Shown here one piece after another: positions 33,218-43,464 of a DNA stretch of 64,000 nt. The translations under genes were made by a program, and so were the position numbers. Source of the stretch: Lentisphaeraceae bacterium (GTDB lineage Bacteria > Verrucomicrobiota > Kiritimatiellia > RFP12 > DVOR01); assembly GCA_004555175.1 (NCBI GenBank), contig SFJE01000007.1, forward strand, positions 1 through 64,000, read 5' to 3'. The notes below the pieces were generated by a model. The model saw nothing but the letters and a program-made list of their open reading frames with translations, was not told where the DNA came from and searched no databases. Position 1 is the first letter of the stretch; every line of letters starts with the position of its first letter.

Positions 33218-35633
33218 ATGAGCTGGCTGCTCTGGGCGCTGGGCGCTTACCTCCTTCTCCAACTCATCCACGCCGGCTACATCTGTGCCGTGGCACGGCG
33301 CGATCGCCGCTTGCCCCCCTGCGCCGGCTACACCCTCCCGCCGCGCATCCCCCCCTGCGGCAAGGCGGCTGTAATGCTCCACGGCTTTGCCGACACCCCC
33401 GAGGCCTGGCGGCGCGAAGCCGAAGCCCTCGCCGATCGCGGTTGGCACGTAGAAGTCCCCCTCCTCTCGCACGAAGAGACCTCCGCCCAGTGGCTTGAGG
33501 TGGCCGCCGAGGCCCTCCGACGCGCGCGGCAGCAGGCCAGCGAGGTCGTTCTCTTTGGCCACTCGATGGGCGGCGCGCTCGCCCTGGCGGCGGCCGCGCG
33601 CGAGAAGCCCGACGCGCTCGCCCTCTGGGCTCCCTTCTTTGAGCCCTACCTCGGCCCACGCGCGGTGCCAGTGCTCTACGCGCTCCACCGCCTCCTCTTC
33701 CGGTGGCCGCGCACCCTCACCTTCTTCCCCGCCCTGCGCGTAGCCAAGGGCACCCCCACCGCCACCTATGCCGTGGCCCGCTCGCTCCCGGTGCGCTCCT
33801 TCGCCTCGGCCCTCGCCGTGCCGCGCCTGGCGCGCGCCGCCCTGGACCAAGTTCGTGCCCTGCCCACCGTCGTCCTCCTGCCGCACCGCGACACCGTGGT
33901 CCGCCCCGAACCCACACGCCAGACCTTGCCCTGGGCCACCTTCCTGATGGCCGCGAACCCGCGTACCGGCCACGCGCTCACCAATGCCCCCGACTGGCGC
34001 GAGAATCTCGACTCTACCCTCGGAGCCCTCTTCGGTGCCCCGCCCCGCCGCCGCGCCATCCTCTTCGATATTGATGGCACGCTCCTCTACGCGCGCGGCC
34101 TCGGCCGCCCCGCCTTCGCCGAGGCCTTCGCGGTGGCCTACGGTCAGCGCGTGGACCTGGAACACATCTCCTTCGTTGGTGCCACCGATACCGCCGTCAT
34201 CCGCGAACTTGCCGCCCAACTCGGCATCGCTTCCACCCCGGCCCGCGAAGAGCGCTTCTTCATCGAACTCACCAAGCGCCTCGACCCGCGCCTCGAAGCC
34301 GGCCCGCTGGAGATCTATCCTGGCGTGGCGGACTTCCTGGCCGCCCTCCGCCGCGCCGGCTACCTGCTCGGCGTCGTCACCGGCAATATCCGCGAAACCG
34401 CCTGGAGCAAGCTCATCCACGCCAAGCTGGCAGAACACTTCGACTTCGGTGCCTACGCCACCGACCATGCCGACCGCGACCAACTTGCCGCCATTGCCCG
34501 CGACCGCGCCCGCGCCCTCGGCGCCGAGCCCTGCCTGCTGATTGGCGACACGCCCAAGGACATTCAGGCCGCCCACGCCATCGGCGTCCCGTGCCTGGCC
34601 GTCACCACCGGCTGGGTCGACGAACCCACCCTCCAAGCCGCCGGAGCCGACGCCACCATCGCCGGCTTCGCCCGCCTCCCCGAAGCACTGGCCGCCGTGG
34701 CGCGTCTGGCCGGGGTCTGCCCAGTGCGCGTCTTGGCCTGGGAGGTGACGCGCCGTTGCCCAATGGCCTGTAAACACTGCCGTGGGGCTTCGCGCGATGA
34801 AGCCTACGCCGGCGAACTCACCACCGCGCAGGCTAAGGCCATCCTCGACTCCCTCCACGCCGATGCTGCCCACCCCATGATTATCTTTACCGGGGGCGAG
34901 CCCATGTTCCGCGAGGACCTGCCCGACTTGGTCCGCCACGCCTCCGCCCTTGGCTTCCCGTGCGTTCTGGCCCCCTGCGGGCGCTTTGCCACCGAAGCGC
35001 GCCTAGCCGAACTCAAGGCCGCCGGCATTCGCGCCCTCTCGCTCAGCGTCGATGGTCCCGATGCGGCTACGCACGATGCCTTCCGGGGCGTGCCCGGCGC
35101 CTTCGAGATGGCCCTCCAGGCGATGGCCGCCGCGCGCGCCGTCGGCCTCCCCTTCCAGGTCAACCACACCCTCACCCGCGCCAACCGCCACGATCTGCGG
35201 GCGATGCGCGACTTTGCCCTCGCCCAAGGCGCCACCCGGCTCGATGTCTTCTTCCTGGTCCCCGTGGGCCGCGGTTCGGCCATTGCCGAGCTCTGCCTAA
35301 GCGATGCCGAGACCGAGGCCGCCCTCGATGAGCTCCTCGCGCTTGATGCCGAAGGCTCACTCCCCCTGCACGTCACCTGCGAGCCGCGCATCCTCTCGCG
35401 TGCCGCCGCGGCCCCCACCCCGCCCACCAGCCGCTTCAATGGCTGTATGGCCGGCGCGGGCTTCTGCTTCCTCTCGCACACCGGCGAACTGCGCCCCTGC
35501 GGCTTCTTCCCCGAGGCCGGAGGCAACGTGCACGACTTCGCCTTCAATCTCCCGGCGGCCTACCGAGCCTCGCCCCTCTTCGCGCGTTTGCACGGCGGCC
35601 CCACCTGCCTGGCGCGCGCCCTCGCCCAACGCC

Positions 35634-35641
<8 letters not shown>
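33218..35641 (+). CDS. Three-domain fusion: alpha/beta hydrolase, HAD phosphatase, radical-SAM enzyme
   Basis: An uninterrupted 807-residue frame. There is an N-terminal membrane-like helix. An alpha/beta hydrolase (about 48-270) follows, with VMLHGFADT and the nucleophile elbow GHSMGG. A HAD phosphatase (about 280-490) has DIDGT with Asp284, VVTGN and LIGDTPKDIQAA, resembling phosphoglycolate phosphatases. A radical-SAM domain (about 505-807) has Cys514/518/521 in CPMACKHC, FTGGEPMFREDL and a SPASM-like GCMAGAG with RPCGFF. The last domain resembles NirJ/AhbC/AhbD haem-pathway enzymes (WEVTRRCPMACKHCRGA). Each domain is normally a separate protein, and no combined function can be assigned. 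It overlaps truA by eight bases. Confidence 0.8.
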
Positions 35642-36437
<796 letters not shown>

Positions 36438-36460
36438 CGAGATCTAGGCAGGGAAGAACG

Positions 36461-37495
36461 ATGGCCCCTAATCGACAACCTCTCGCCCCCCGCGACGGCG
36501 CTACCGACGCTTCTGTCATCCGTCATCCGTCATCTGTCTTCTCCGACGCCGAAGGCGAACTCTTCACCCTGCTTGTGCCCGGCGGCGTCAGCGAACGGCG
36601 GCTCGACCAATGGCTCGCCGCGCAGCTGCCCGAGCTCACCCGCTCGCGCATCCAGGCTCTGGCCAAACAGGGCTGCCTCACCGATGGCGAGGGCCGCGCC
36701 CTCACCAAGCTCTCCGCCGCCCCCCAGCCCGGCACCACCCTCCTCCTCACCCTCCCCCCCGCCGAGCCCACCGACCTCCTCCCCGAGGACATCCCCCTCT
36801 CCATCCTCTACGAAGACGACCACCTCCTGGCCCTCGACAAGCCCGCCGGCCTCGTGGTCCACCCCGCTTGCGGCCACAGCCACGGCACCCTCGTCAACGC
36901 CCTCCTCTTCCACTGCCCCGACCTCCAAGGCATCGGCGGCGAAAAGCGTCCGGGCATCGTCCACCGCCTGGATATGGACACCTCCGGCGTAATGGTGGTG
37001 GCCAAGACCGAACGCGCCCACCGCGCCCTGGTCGAAGCCTTCGCCGAGCACCGCCTCACCAAACGCTACCTCGCCATCACCCACGGCGCGCCCACGCCCC
37101 CCCAAGGCACCCTCGATACCCTCCTCGGCCGCTCCCCCACCAACCGCCAGAAGATGGCCATCCTCCGCGAGGGTGGCCGCCGCGCCATCACCCACTGGCA
37201 GCTCCTCTGCCCCCTCCCCAACGGCCTCTACGCCCTCCAGTGCCTCATCGACACCGGGCGCACCCACCAAATCCGCGTCCACCTCGCCTCCCTCGGCACC
37301 CCCATCGCTGGCGACGCCCTCTACGGCAAACCCGGCCTCGACCGCCGTCTCCCCACCCCGCCCGCGCGCCAACTCCTCCACGCCCGCGAACTCTCCCTCG
37401 CCCACCCCATCACCGGCGAACCCCTCCGCTTCCTCGCCCCCCTCCCCGCCGACTTCCTCGCCGCCGGCCTCACCGCCGATCCCGCCGAGCGCTAA
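36461..37495 (+). CDS. rluD: RluD-family 23S rRNA pseudouridine synthase
   Basis: The 344-residue protein has an S4 RNA-binding domain (ERRLDQWLAAQLPELTRSR), the RluA-family core LALDKPAGLVVHP and the catalytic Asp in GIVHRLDMDTSG. GRTHQIRVHLASLG follows. The N-terminus is about 35 residues longer than usual and partly encoded by a GTCATCC heptamer array (VIRHPSSV). ATG 36461 has a GGCAGGGAAG ribosome binding site. A later start is possible but has no better signal. RluD versus RluC specificity cannot be proven. Confidence 0.88.
   Translation: MAPNRQPLAPRDGATDASVIRHPSSVFSDAEGELFTLLVPGGVSERRLDQWLAAQLPELTRSRIQALAKQGCLTDGEGRALTKLSAAPQPGTTLLLTLPPAEPTDLLPEDIPLSILYEDDHLLALDKPAGLVVHPACGHSHGTLVNALLFHCPDLQGIGGEKRPGIVHRLDMDTSGVMVVAKTERAHRALVEAFAEHRLTKRYLAITHGAPTPPQGTLDTLLGRSPTNRQKMAILREGGRRAITHWQLLCPLPNGLYALQCLIDTGRTHQIRVHLASLGTPIAGDALYGKPGLDRRLPTPPARQLLHARELSLAHPITGEPLRFLAPLPADFLAAGLTADPAER
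36515..36538. repeat. Heptanucleotide array (GTCATCC-type) inside a coding N-terminus
   Basis: Three 7-base units (GTCATCC twice, GTCATCT) plus a partial unit lie within codons 19-26 of the rluD-like gene. It is the only period-7 array of the window located in coding sequence. Gain or loss of one unit would shift the frame. Confidence 0.75.
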
Positions 37496-37553
37496 GCAAA
37501 ACAAAGCGGGCGCGCTTCTCCCGCCGCTACGAGCACGCCAATCGATTTTCCGC

Positions 37554-37559
37554 TATAAT
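37554..37559 (+). promoter_or_regulatory. -10 element of lgt
   Basis: A perfect TATAAT ends nine bases before the lgt ATG, so the transcript would be leaderless or have a leader of only a few bases. No good -35 is visible at 16-18 bases. Confidence 0.5.
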
Positions 37560-37568
37560 GCGCGCGTT

Positions 37569-38399
37569 ATGCACTCGGAGTTGTTTTCGCTTTTTGGCCT
37601 GCAGATTCAGATGTATGGCGTGATGCTCGCGCTGGGCTTCCTGGCTTGTTATCTCTTGGCCTTGCGCCTGGCGAAGTTGAGCGGGCGTAATCCGAAGGAT
37701 GTCGACACGCTGGTGATGGTGGCGGCAATCTGCGGGGTGCTGGGGGCCCGGGCGGTCTATGTGTGGCAGAATTGGCGAACGGAGTTTGCGGGATCGCCGC
37801 TAGAGATGTTTGCGGTGTGGCGCGGGGGCTTGGTCTTCTACGGGGGCTTTGGCGCGGCGGTGGCGGGGCTGATTGTCTACGCGCTGGTGAAAGGGGAGCG
37901 GCCCTTGGGGTTGCTGGGGTTTGCGGCGGTGTTTGTGCCGCTGGGGCACGCCTTTGGGCGCGTGGGGTGCTTCTTCCACGGTTGTTGCTTTGGGGGCGTT
38001 TGCCAGCACTTCCTGGGCGTGCGTTATCCGGCGCAGACCCCGCCGTGGAAGCACCAGGTCTTTCTGCGGCAGATTAGCCAATACGCGCCCGAGACTTTGC
38101 CGACCTGGCCGACGCAGTTGATTGAGGCGGCCGGCTGTCTGGCGCTCTTCGGGGGGCTGTGGGCGCTCTACCGACGGCTGCCGGCGGGCGTGCGCGAGAA
38201 GGCGGTGGGCGGGGCCTATCTGACGGCCTACGCGCTGCTGCGCTTTGGGGTGGAGTGCCTGCGCGATGATCCGCGCGGGGCGACCTACTTTGGACTTTCG
38301 TTCAGTCAAACCATCTCCGTGGCGCTGCTGGCGCTGGGAGTGCTCTTTCTTGTCCTTGCTTATCGGGAGGCGAACCATGGAACAATCCACCGTCAATGA
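37569..38399 (+). CDS. lgt: Prolipoprotein diacylglyceryl transferase
   Basis: An inner-membrane enzyme that transfers diacylglycerol from phosphatidylglycerol to the lipobox cysteine. The 276-residue protein has about seven hydrophobic helices, IQMYGVMLALGF near the N-terminus, GGLVFYGGFGAAV and the signature region GHAFGRVGCFFHGCCFG. The signature is a Cys-rich variant of the better known GRxGNFINGE form. It overlaps the next gene by 23 bases. Confidence 0.92.
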   Translation: MHSELFSLFGLQIQMYGVMLALGFLACYLLALRLAKLSGRNPKDVDTLVMVAAICGVLGARAVYVWQNWRTEFAGSPLEMFAVWRGGLVFYGGFGAAVAGLIVYALVKGERPLGLLGFAAVFVPLGHAFGRVGCFFHGCCFGGVCQHFLGVRYPAQTPPWKHQVFLRQISQYAPETLPTWPTQLIEAAGCLALFGGLWALYRRLPAGVREKAVGGAYLTAYALLRFGVECLRDDPRGATYFGLSFSQTISVALLALGVLFLVLAYREANHGTIHRQ

Positions 38400-39042
38400 C
38401 ATGCTCTCTTGGCTTTCGGCCACGCGCCTGGAAGCCGTTGCCCAAAAGCTCCGCGCCCGCGGTTTTATGGTCGAGGTCTGTGCCACACGCGAAGAGGCGC
38501 GCGCGAAGTTGCTCACGCTGGCCGAGCCGGCCCGGAGCGTGGGCTTTGGCGGGTCGCTCTCGGTCGCTTGCCTGAACCTAACGCGCGAGCTGCGCGATGC
38601 GGGTAAGGAGATTCTTAACCACGGCTTCCCCAACCTCTCCCCCGAAGAGAAGCTTGAGATTATGCGCCGCCAGCTGACCTGCGATCTCTTCCTCTCCTCG
38701 GTCAACGCCCTCACCGAGGACGGCATCATCGTCAACATCGATGGCAACGGCAACCGCGTGGCCGCGATGACCTTCGGCCCCCGTCAGGTGGTCCTGCTCA
38801 TCGGGCGCAACAAGTTGGTGCGCGGGGGCGTGCATGCTGCGCTCGACCGCATTGCCGAGGTGGCCGGCCCTGTCAACGCCTACCGCCTGGGGCGCAAGAC
38901 CCCCTGCGCGGCCACCGGCACCTGCGCGCAGTGCGCCGGCAGTTGCCCCGAGAGTATCTGCCGCGTCACCTCCATCCTCAAGCAGCGCCCGGGCTGCACC
39001 CCCACCACGGTCCTGCTGGTGAACGAAGACCTGGGGCTCTAA
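38377..39042 (+). CDS. LUD-domain (DUF162) protein with cysteine-rich tail
   Basis: The 221-residue product matches the lactate-utilisation LUD fold: FMVEVCATREEARAKLL, VGFGGSLS, CDLFLSSVNALTEDG and GPRQVVLLIGRNKLV. The C-terminal CAATGTCAQCAGSCPESIC supplies five cysteines that could hold metal or an Fe-S cluster. It resembles stand-alone DUF162 proteins more than LutB or LutC, and no lutABC partners are nearby. GGGAGG precedes ATG 38377 by eight bases. Confidence 0.8.
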   Translation: MEQSTVNDMLSWLSATRLEAVAQKLRARGFMVEVCATREEARAKLLTLAEPARSVGFGGSLSVACLNLTRELRDAGKEILNHGFPNLSPEEKLEIMRRQLTCDLFLSSVNALTEDGIIVNIDGNGNRVAAMTFGPRQVVLLIGRNKLVRGGVHAALDRIAEVAGPVNAYRLGRKTPCAATGTCAQCAGSCPESICRVTSILKQRPGCTPTTVLLVNEDLGL

Positions 39043-39043
39043 G

Positions 39044-40396
39044 ATGCGCATCAAGACCATTGGCATCATCTCGCTGGGCTGCTCGAAGAACCTGGCCGAC
39101 AGCGAGGCGATGGCCGGTTACCTCCTCAAGGCTGGCTATCAATTGGCCCCGAGCCCGGAGGCGGCCGATGTCATCCTCGTCAACACCTGCGCCTTCATCG
39201 AGAGCGCGCGCGAAGAGGGGGCCGAAAACATCCTCTCGGCCTGCGCCTACAAGGCCGAAGGCCACTGCAAGGCCGTCATTGTGGCCGGCTGTATGCCCCA
39301 GCGCTACCGCGCCCAGATGCTCGATGCCTTCCCCGAGGTCGATGCCTTCCTCGGCGTAGACGAGCTCGACCGTCTGCCCGAGCTGCTCAAGCAGCTTGAG
39401 CACCGCCGCCGGAGCGACCGCGAAGCGCTCCTAGCCGTAGCGCCCGGGTTGCCTACGCGCACCTTCGATAAGCCCATTCCCGCCCTCCGCCTCTCCGGGC
39501 AAATCTTTGCCTACGCCAAGATCGCCGAGGGCTGCAACCACGCCTGCGCCTTCTGCGCCATCCCGCAATTCCGCGGCCACCTCCGCTCGCGCCCAATGGA
39601 GGCCATTGAGACCGAGGTGCGCGAACTCATCGCCACCGGCACCCGCGAAATCAACCTCATCGCCCAAGATGTCACCGCCTACGGCAAGGACCTGCGCAAC
39701 GGCTCGAGCCTCGCCGCGCTCCTCCGCCGGCTCGATGCCCTTGAGGGCGACTTCTGGCTCCGCTGGCTCTACGGCTTCCACAACCACGTCACCGACGAGC
39801 TCCTCGAGGTGATGGCCAGCGCCAAGCACATCGTCCCCTACTTCGACCTCCCCATCCAGCACGCCCACCCCGACATCCTCCGCGCAATGCGCCGCGCCGA
39901 CACCATCGCCGCCATCGATACCTTCCCCGAGCGCCTCCGCGCTGCCGTCCCGGGCGCCACCCTCCGCACCACCTGCATGGTCGGCTTCCCCGGCGAAACC
40001 GAGGAACACTTCCAGGCTCTCCTCGACTACATCCAGCGCGTCCGCTTTGATGCCCTGGGCACCTTCATCTTCTCGCCCGAAGCCGGCACCGCCGCTGCCG
40101 AGCTCCCCGGTCTCCCCCCGCCGGAGGTCGCACGCGACCGCCTCGCCCGCCTCATGTCCGCCCAACGCGCCATTGCCAAGGCGCGCAACCGCGAACGCGT
40201 CGGCACCACCGCCCGCGCCCTCATCCTCTCGCGCACGCCCACCGGTGGCGCCCTCGCCCGACTCCCCCACCAAGCCCCGGAGGTCGATGGCCTCACCCGC
40301 CTGGCGCACCTCCCCGAAGGCGTCAACCCCGGCGACTTCCTCCCCGTCACCCTCACCGGCACCCGCGGCTACGACCTCACCGCCCGCGCCCAATGA
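39044..40396 (+). CDS. rimO: Ribosomal protein uS12 methylthiotransferase RimO
   Basis: A radical-SAM enzyme that methylthiolates the conserved Asp of ribosomal protein S12. The 450-residue protein opens with GIISLGCSKNLADSEAM, diagnostic for RimO. It has N-terminal cluster cysteines (VNTCAFI, VAGCMPQRY), the radical-SAM motif CNHACAFC with AIPQFRGHLRSRP, and a TRAM domain at the end. The start is one base after the LUD gene. The stop overlaps rnhB (ATGA). Confidence 0.94.
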   Translation: MRIKTIGIISLGCSKNLADSEAMAGYLLKAGYQLAPSPEAADVILVNTCAFIESAREEGAENILSACAYKAEGHCKAVIVAGCMPQRYRAQMLDAFPEVDAFLGVDELDRLPELLKQLEHRRRSDREALLAVAPGLPTRTFDKPIPALRLSGQIFAYAKIAEGCNHACAFCAIPQFRGHLRSRPMEAIETEVRELIATGTREINLIAQDVTAYGKDLRNGSSLAALLRRLDALEGDFWLRWLYGFHNHVTDELLEVMASAKHIVPYFDLPIQHAHPDILRAMRRADTIAAIDTFPERLRAAVPGATLRTTCMVGFPGETEEHFQALLDYIQRVRFDALGTFIFSPEAGTAAAELPGLPPPEVARDRLARLMSAQRAIAKARNRERVGTTARALILSRTPTGGALARLPHQAPEVDGLTRLAHLPEGVNPGDFLPVTLTGTRGYDLTARAQ

Positions 40397-41040
40397 GCCA
40401 CCCGTTGCTAATCCACGAGGCGGCCTTTTGGGCCGACCATCCCGGCGCGGCACTTGCGGGAGTGGATGAGGCCGGGCGCGGCTGCCTCGCTGGTCCGGTC
40501 GTCGCCGGGGCGGTCTCCATCTCGGCGGAAGACCTGCCGCGCCTCGCGGTCGAGGAGCTGGCGGCCGTCAATGATTCCAAACAACTCACCGAGCGCAAGC
40601 GCGAGGCGCTCTACGACCTGATCACCGCGCACCCAGCCATCCGCTGGGCGGCCGGTCTGGCCTCGGCGCGCGAGATTGACGAGCTGAACATCCTGCGCGC
40701 CACCCACCTGGCCATGCGCCGCGCCCTTGAAGGCCTCACCCCCTTGCCCGACCACGCCCTGGTCGATGGCCTCCCGGTCAAAGGTCTGCCCATTCCCCAC
40801 ACGGCCATTGTCAAGGGCGATGCCACGAGCCTACTCATTGCCTGCGCCTCCATCATCGCCAAGGTAACACGCGACCGCCTCTGCCGCGAGCTCGATCGCC
40901 TCTACCCCGCCTACGGCTTTGCCCAAAACAAGACCTACGGCACCGCCTCCCACCTCGCCGCCCTCCGCCGCCTTGGCCCCTGCCCCGAACACCGCCGCTC
41001 CTTCGCCCCCGTCTCCTACGTCCAGGGCGAACTCTTTTAG
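40393..41040 (+). CDS. rnhB: Ribonuclease HII
   Basis: Cuts RNA-DNA hybrids and removes misincorporated ribonucleotides. The 215-residue protein has GVDEAGRGCLAGPVVAGAV with the first catalytic Asp-Glu pair, NDSKQLTERKRE, HALVDGLPV and ASIIAKVTRDR with further acidic residues nearby. It is translationally coupled to rimO through a four-base overlap and ends the plus-strand run. Confidence 0.94.
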   Translation: MSHPLLIHEAAFWADHPGAALAGVDEAGRGCLAGPVVAGAVSISAEDLPRLAVEELAAVNDSKQLTERKREALYDLITAHPAIRWAAGLASAREIDELNILRATHLAMRRALEGLTPLPDHALVDGLPVKGLPIPHTAIVKGDATSLLIACASIIAKVTRDRLCRELDRLYPAYGFAQNKTYGTASHLAALRRLGPCPEHRRSFAPVSYVQGELF

Positions 41041-41058
41041 GCTCGCGATGCGAGCCGA

Positions 41059-41208
41059 GTCGACAGTCGACAGTCAACAGTCAACAGTCAACAGGACGCG
41101 GCAAGCCGCGACGGATAAACTGATGGTTCACTTCCCCACCTTCACGGCTCAGACGGGCTTCATATCTCAAGCGCCAGCACTGTCGACTGTCCACTGTCGA
41201 CTGTCGAC
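41059..41208. repeat. Inverted pair of GTCGACA heptamer arrays
   Basis: Five units of GTC(G/A)ACA (41059-41093) and, in opposite orientation, four units of TGTC(G/C)AC (41181-41208) flank 87 bases. Together they could fold into a long hairpin between the convergent rnhB and release-factor-like genes, perhaps stopping transcription from both sides. The second array ends at the release-factor-like stop codon. Confidence 0.85.
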
Positions 41209-41607
41209 TCACTCCGGAACCCACCGGCGGGCGGCTTTTTTGGCGGCGTGTTTAGCCTTGTCGTCGAGCATCCGAGCCTTTTGACGGCGGGAGCGGCGGC
41301 GCTTCTGACGACGAATTTTCTCACGCTCCTGCTGACGCTTGGAGGCTTCGCCATCGCGCAGCTCCAGGATCTTCTCGGCGAGGGCGCGGCGGGCGAGCCA
41401 GCGGTTATCTTCGCGCGAACGAGAAGCCTGCACCTTGACCCATAGCCCGCTGGGCTCGTGGGTCAGGCGGACGGCACTGGACGTTTTGTTGATCTTCTGC
41501 CCACCGCTGCCGCTGCCCAGAACAAACTGCTCGCGCAGGTCGGCCTCGACAATGCCGGCCCGCGCCATCAGTGCGCCAATGGCCTCGATGGTCGCGGGCG
41601 TGAGCAT
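41209..41607 (-). CDS. arfB: Release-factor-like (GGQ) protein, ArfB-type
   Basis: A 132-residue class I release-factor domain with GSGSGGQKINKTSSAV, the GGQ motif that triggers peptidyl-tRNA hydrolysis, and a strongly basic tail (RRQKRRRSRRQKAR) suited to the mRNA channel. No stop-codon recognition domain is present. This fits ArfB/YaeJ rescue of stalled ribosomes. It could also be the less characterised RF-H-like group. It follows tyrS by 15 bases. Confidence 0.83.
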   Translation of the reverse strand: MLTPATIEAIGALMARAGIVEADLREQFVLGSGSGGQKINKTSSAVRLTHEPSGLWVKVQASRSREDNRWLARRALAEKILELRDGEASKRQQEREKIRRQKRRRSRRQKARMLDDKAKHAAKKAARRWVPE

Positions 41608-41622
41608 TGCGTTGAGCGGCCC

Positions 41623-42903
41623 TTAGGCCTTCACCTTGAGCAGGAAGTAGTTCTTCTTCCCCTGGCGCAGCAGGAGGACCTTGCCCTCGACTGGCGCGGC
41701 GGGGTCGACCACTGCTGCGGGGTCCGCCACCTTGGCATTGTTGAGCGAGAGACCACCACCCTGAATGAGACGGCGCGCTTCGCCCTTACTCTTGAGGAAA
41801 CCGGCGGCCACAGCCACATCAATCACGCTCTTGCCTAGCACCTCCCCAGCCGGCAGTTCAGCCGAGGGGACATCGGCGGCAATGGCTTCGAGCTCTGCGG
41901 CCGTAAGGCCCTCAATCGAGCCGCCGAAGAGGACGGCCGAGGCCTTACGGGCGGTTTCGAGCCCGGCCTCGCCGTGGACGGCGCGGGTGAGTTCCTCGGC
42001 CAGGGCCTTCTGCGGAGCACGCTGTTCGGGGTGGGCCTGCAGTTCGGCGGCGAGTTCGGCAATGCGCGCGTCATCGAGGAAGGTAAAGATCTTCAGATAG
42101 CGAATGACATCGGCATCGAGCGTGCGCAGGAAGAACTGATAGAAGGCGTAGACACTGGTCTTAGCAGCATTGAGGAAGATGGCATTGCCGGCGGACTTGC
42201 CGAACTTCTGCCCATTCGCATCGCAGACCAGGGGGATGGTCAGACCGTTGACCTCGGCCTCGGGCTCGAGGCGGCGGATGAGGTCGGTACCGGCGGTGAT
42301 GTTGCCCCACTGGTCGGCCCCGCCCACCTGGAGCGTGCAGCCGTAGTACTTATAAAGGTAGTAGAAGTCGTAGCCCTGGAGAATCTGATAGCAGAACTCG
42401 GTGAAGGTCATCGAGTTGGTCTCGGCATTGAGGCGCTTCTGGACCGAATCCTTGGCGAGCATCGGCTTCATCCGGAAGAGGGTCCCCACCTCGCGCAGGA
42501 AGGGCAGGATGGTGTAATCCTTGTACCAATCGTAGTTATTGACCAGAATGGCGGGATTGGTGGGGTGGTTGAAGTCGAGGAAGCGCGAGAGGTTCTCCTT
42601 GATCCCCTCTAGGTTGATCTTCAGCTGTTCCTCGGAGAGGAAGTTGCGCTCGGTGGAGCGGCCGGAGGGGTCGCCAATCATCCCCGTGGCCCCGCCCACC
42701 AGGGCAATAACGCGGTGCCCGGCGCGCTGGAACTGCGCCAACGTCTGAATCGCGGCGTAGTTGCCGGCCTGGAGCGACGAGGCCGTGGGGTCGAAGCCCA
42801 CATAGAGCGTCAGCGGCTTCTCCAGCAACTCGGCCATCTTGGCCTCCTCGCAGGTGCACGCTTCAACCAAGTGGCGCGACTTGAGAAAATCGTAGAACTT
42901 CAT
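41623..42903 (-). CDS. tyrS: Tyrosyl-tRNA synthetase
   Basis: Class I aminoacyl-tRNA synthetase of 426 residues. It has VGFDPTASSLQAGN in the HIGH region, VGGATGMIGDPSGRSTER, YQILQGYDFYYLY, VGGADQWGNITAGTDLI, KFGKS as the KMSKS loop and a C-terminal S4 domain (KGEARRLIQGGGLSLN). The HIGH motif reads QAGN, losing the first His that normally stabilises the ATP transition state. ATG 42903 is preceded by GGGGAGG on the minus strand. Confidence 0.93.
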   Translation of the reverse strand: MKFYDFLKSRHLVEACTCEEAKMAELLEKPLTLYVGFDPTASSLQAGNYAAIQTLAQFQRAGHRVIALVGGATGMIGDPSGRSTERNFLSEEQLKINLEGIKENLSRFLDFNHPTNPAILVNNYDWYKDYTILPFLREVGTLFRMKPMLAKDSVQKRLNAETNSMTFTEFCYQILQGYDFYYLYKYYGCTLQVGGADQWGNITAGTDLIRRLEPEAEVNGLTIPLVCDANGQKFGKSAGNAIFLNAAKTSVYAFYQFFLRTLDADVIRYLKIFTFLDDARIAELAAELQAHPEQRAPQKALAEELTRAVHGEAGLETARKASAVLFGGSIEGLTAAELEAIAADVPSAELPAGEVLGKSVIDVAVAAGFLKSKGEARRLIQGGGLSLNNAKVADPAAVVDPAAPVEGKVLLLRQGKKNYFLLKVKA

Positions 42904-42918
42904 GCCTTCCGCCTCCCC

Positions 42919-43389
42919 TTACGAGAAGTCGAGCGCGAGCGTGCCATTGACAATCGCGATGTCCTTGAGCTTGCCGCCCAGGGTAATCTGCCGCAACTGC
43001 GCGAGCACCGCCAAATCCACCGTCAGCGTATTGCCATTGACCGCGAGCCCGGGCTTCCCCGCCACCGCCGTCGCCAACTGCCCCATCAACGCCGAGGCCC
43101 CAGCCGCGCCGCCCATCATCGCCATCGACACCTTCTCGAGCGTAATATCCAGCGCCGCGCCCTCCTTCGCCGGCGTCAGACGAATCTGCGCCTCCACCGG
43201 CATCGGAATAAAGCCCATCGAGGCCTTGCACTTGAAGATCAAGAGCCCATCCTTCAGCACCACCTGCGGATCCTTCACCTTCTTGAGCAACTCCTTGCCC
43301 TGCGCCTCGCCCATCTTCTCGAGCGCAGCCGCTAGGCCGCCATTGATCTCCGCCTCGGTGAACATAAACGCCAACTTGCTAATCTGCAT
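42919..43389 (-). CDS. Hypothetical protein (156 aa), DUF2993-like flavour
   Basis: A 156-residue protein with no signal peptide and no clear family. The alternation of hydrophobic strands (VVLKDGLLIFKCKASM, VEAQIRLTPAKEG, ALDITLEKVSM, NTLTVDLAVLAQL) and a closing LKDIAIVNGTLALDF resemble beta-rich lipid-binding domains such as DUF2993, without firm support. GGAG precedes the ATG. It leads tyrS by 15 bases and probably shares its promoter. Confidence 0.55.
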   Translation of the reverse strand: MQISKLAFMFTEAEINGGLAAALEKMGEAQGKELLKKVKDPQVVLKDGLLIFKCKASMGFIPMPVEAQIRLTPAKEGAALDITLEKVSMAMMGGAAGASALMGQLATAVAGKPGLAVNGNTLTVDLAVLAQLRQITLGGKLKDIAIVNGTLALDFS

Positions 43390-43426
43390 AACGCTTCACT
43401 CCAATCAAGTCAAAAAAACGGCGCGC

Positions 43427-43435
43427 AGTATACCA
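43427..43435 (-). promoter_or_regulatory. Extended -10 promoter of the hypothetical-tyrS-arfB unit
   Basis: On the minus strand TGG-TATACT lies about 37 bases before the ATG of the 43389 gene. An 11-bp palindrome with a GGCT loop (43437-43462) occupies the place of the -35 and could be an operator. Confidence 0.5.
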
Positions 43436-43464
43436 CAATCTGCGCGCGGCTGCGCGCAGATTGA

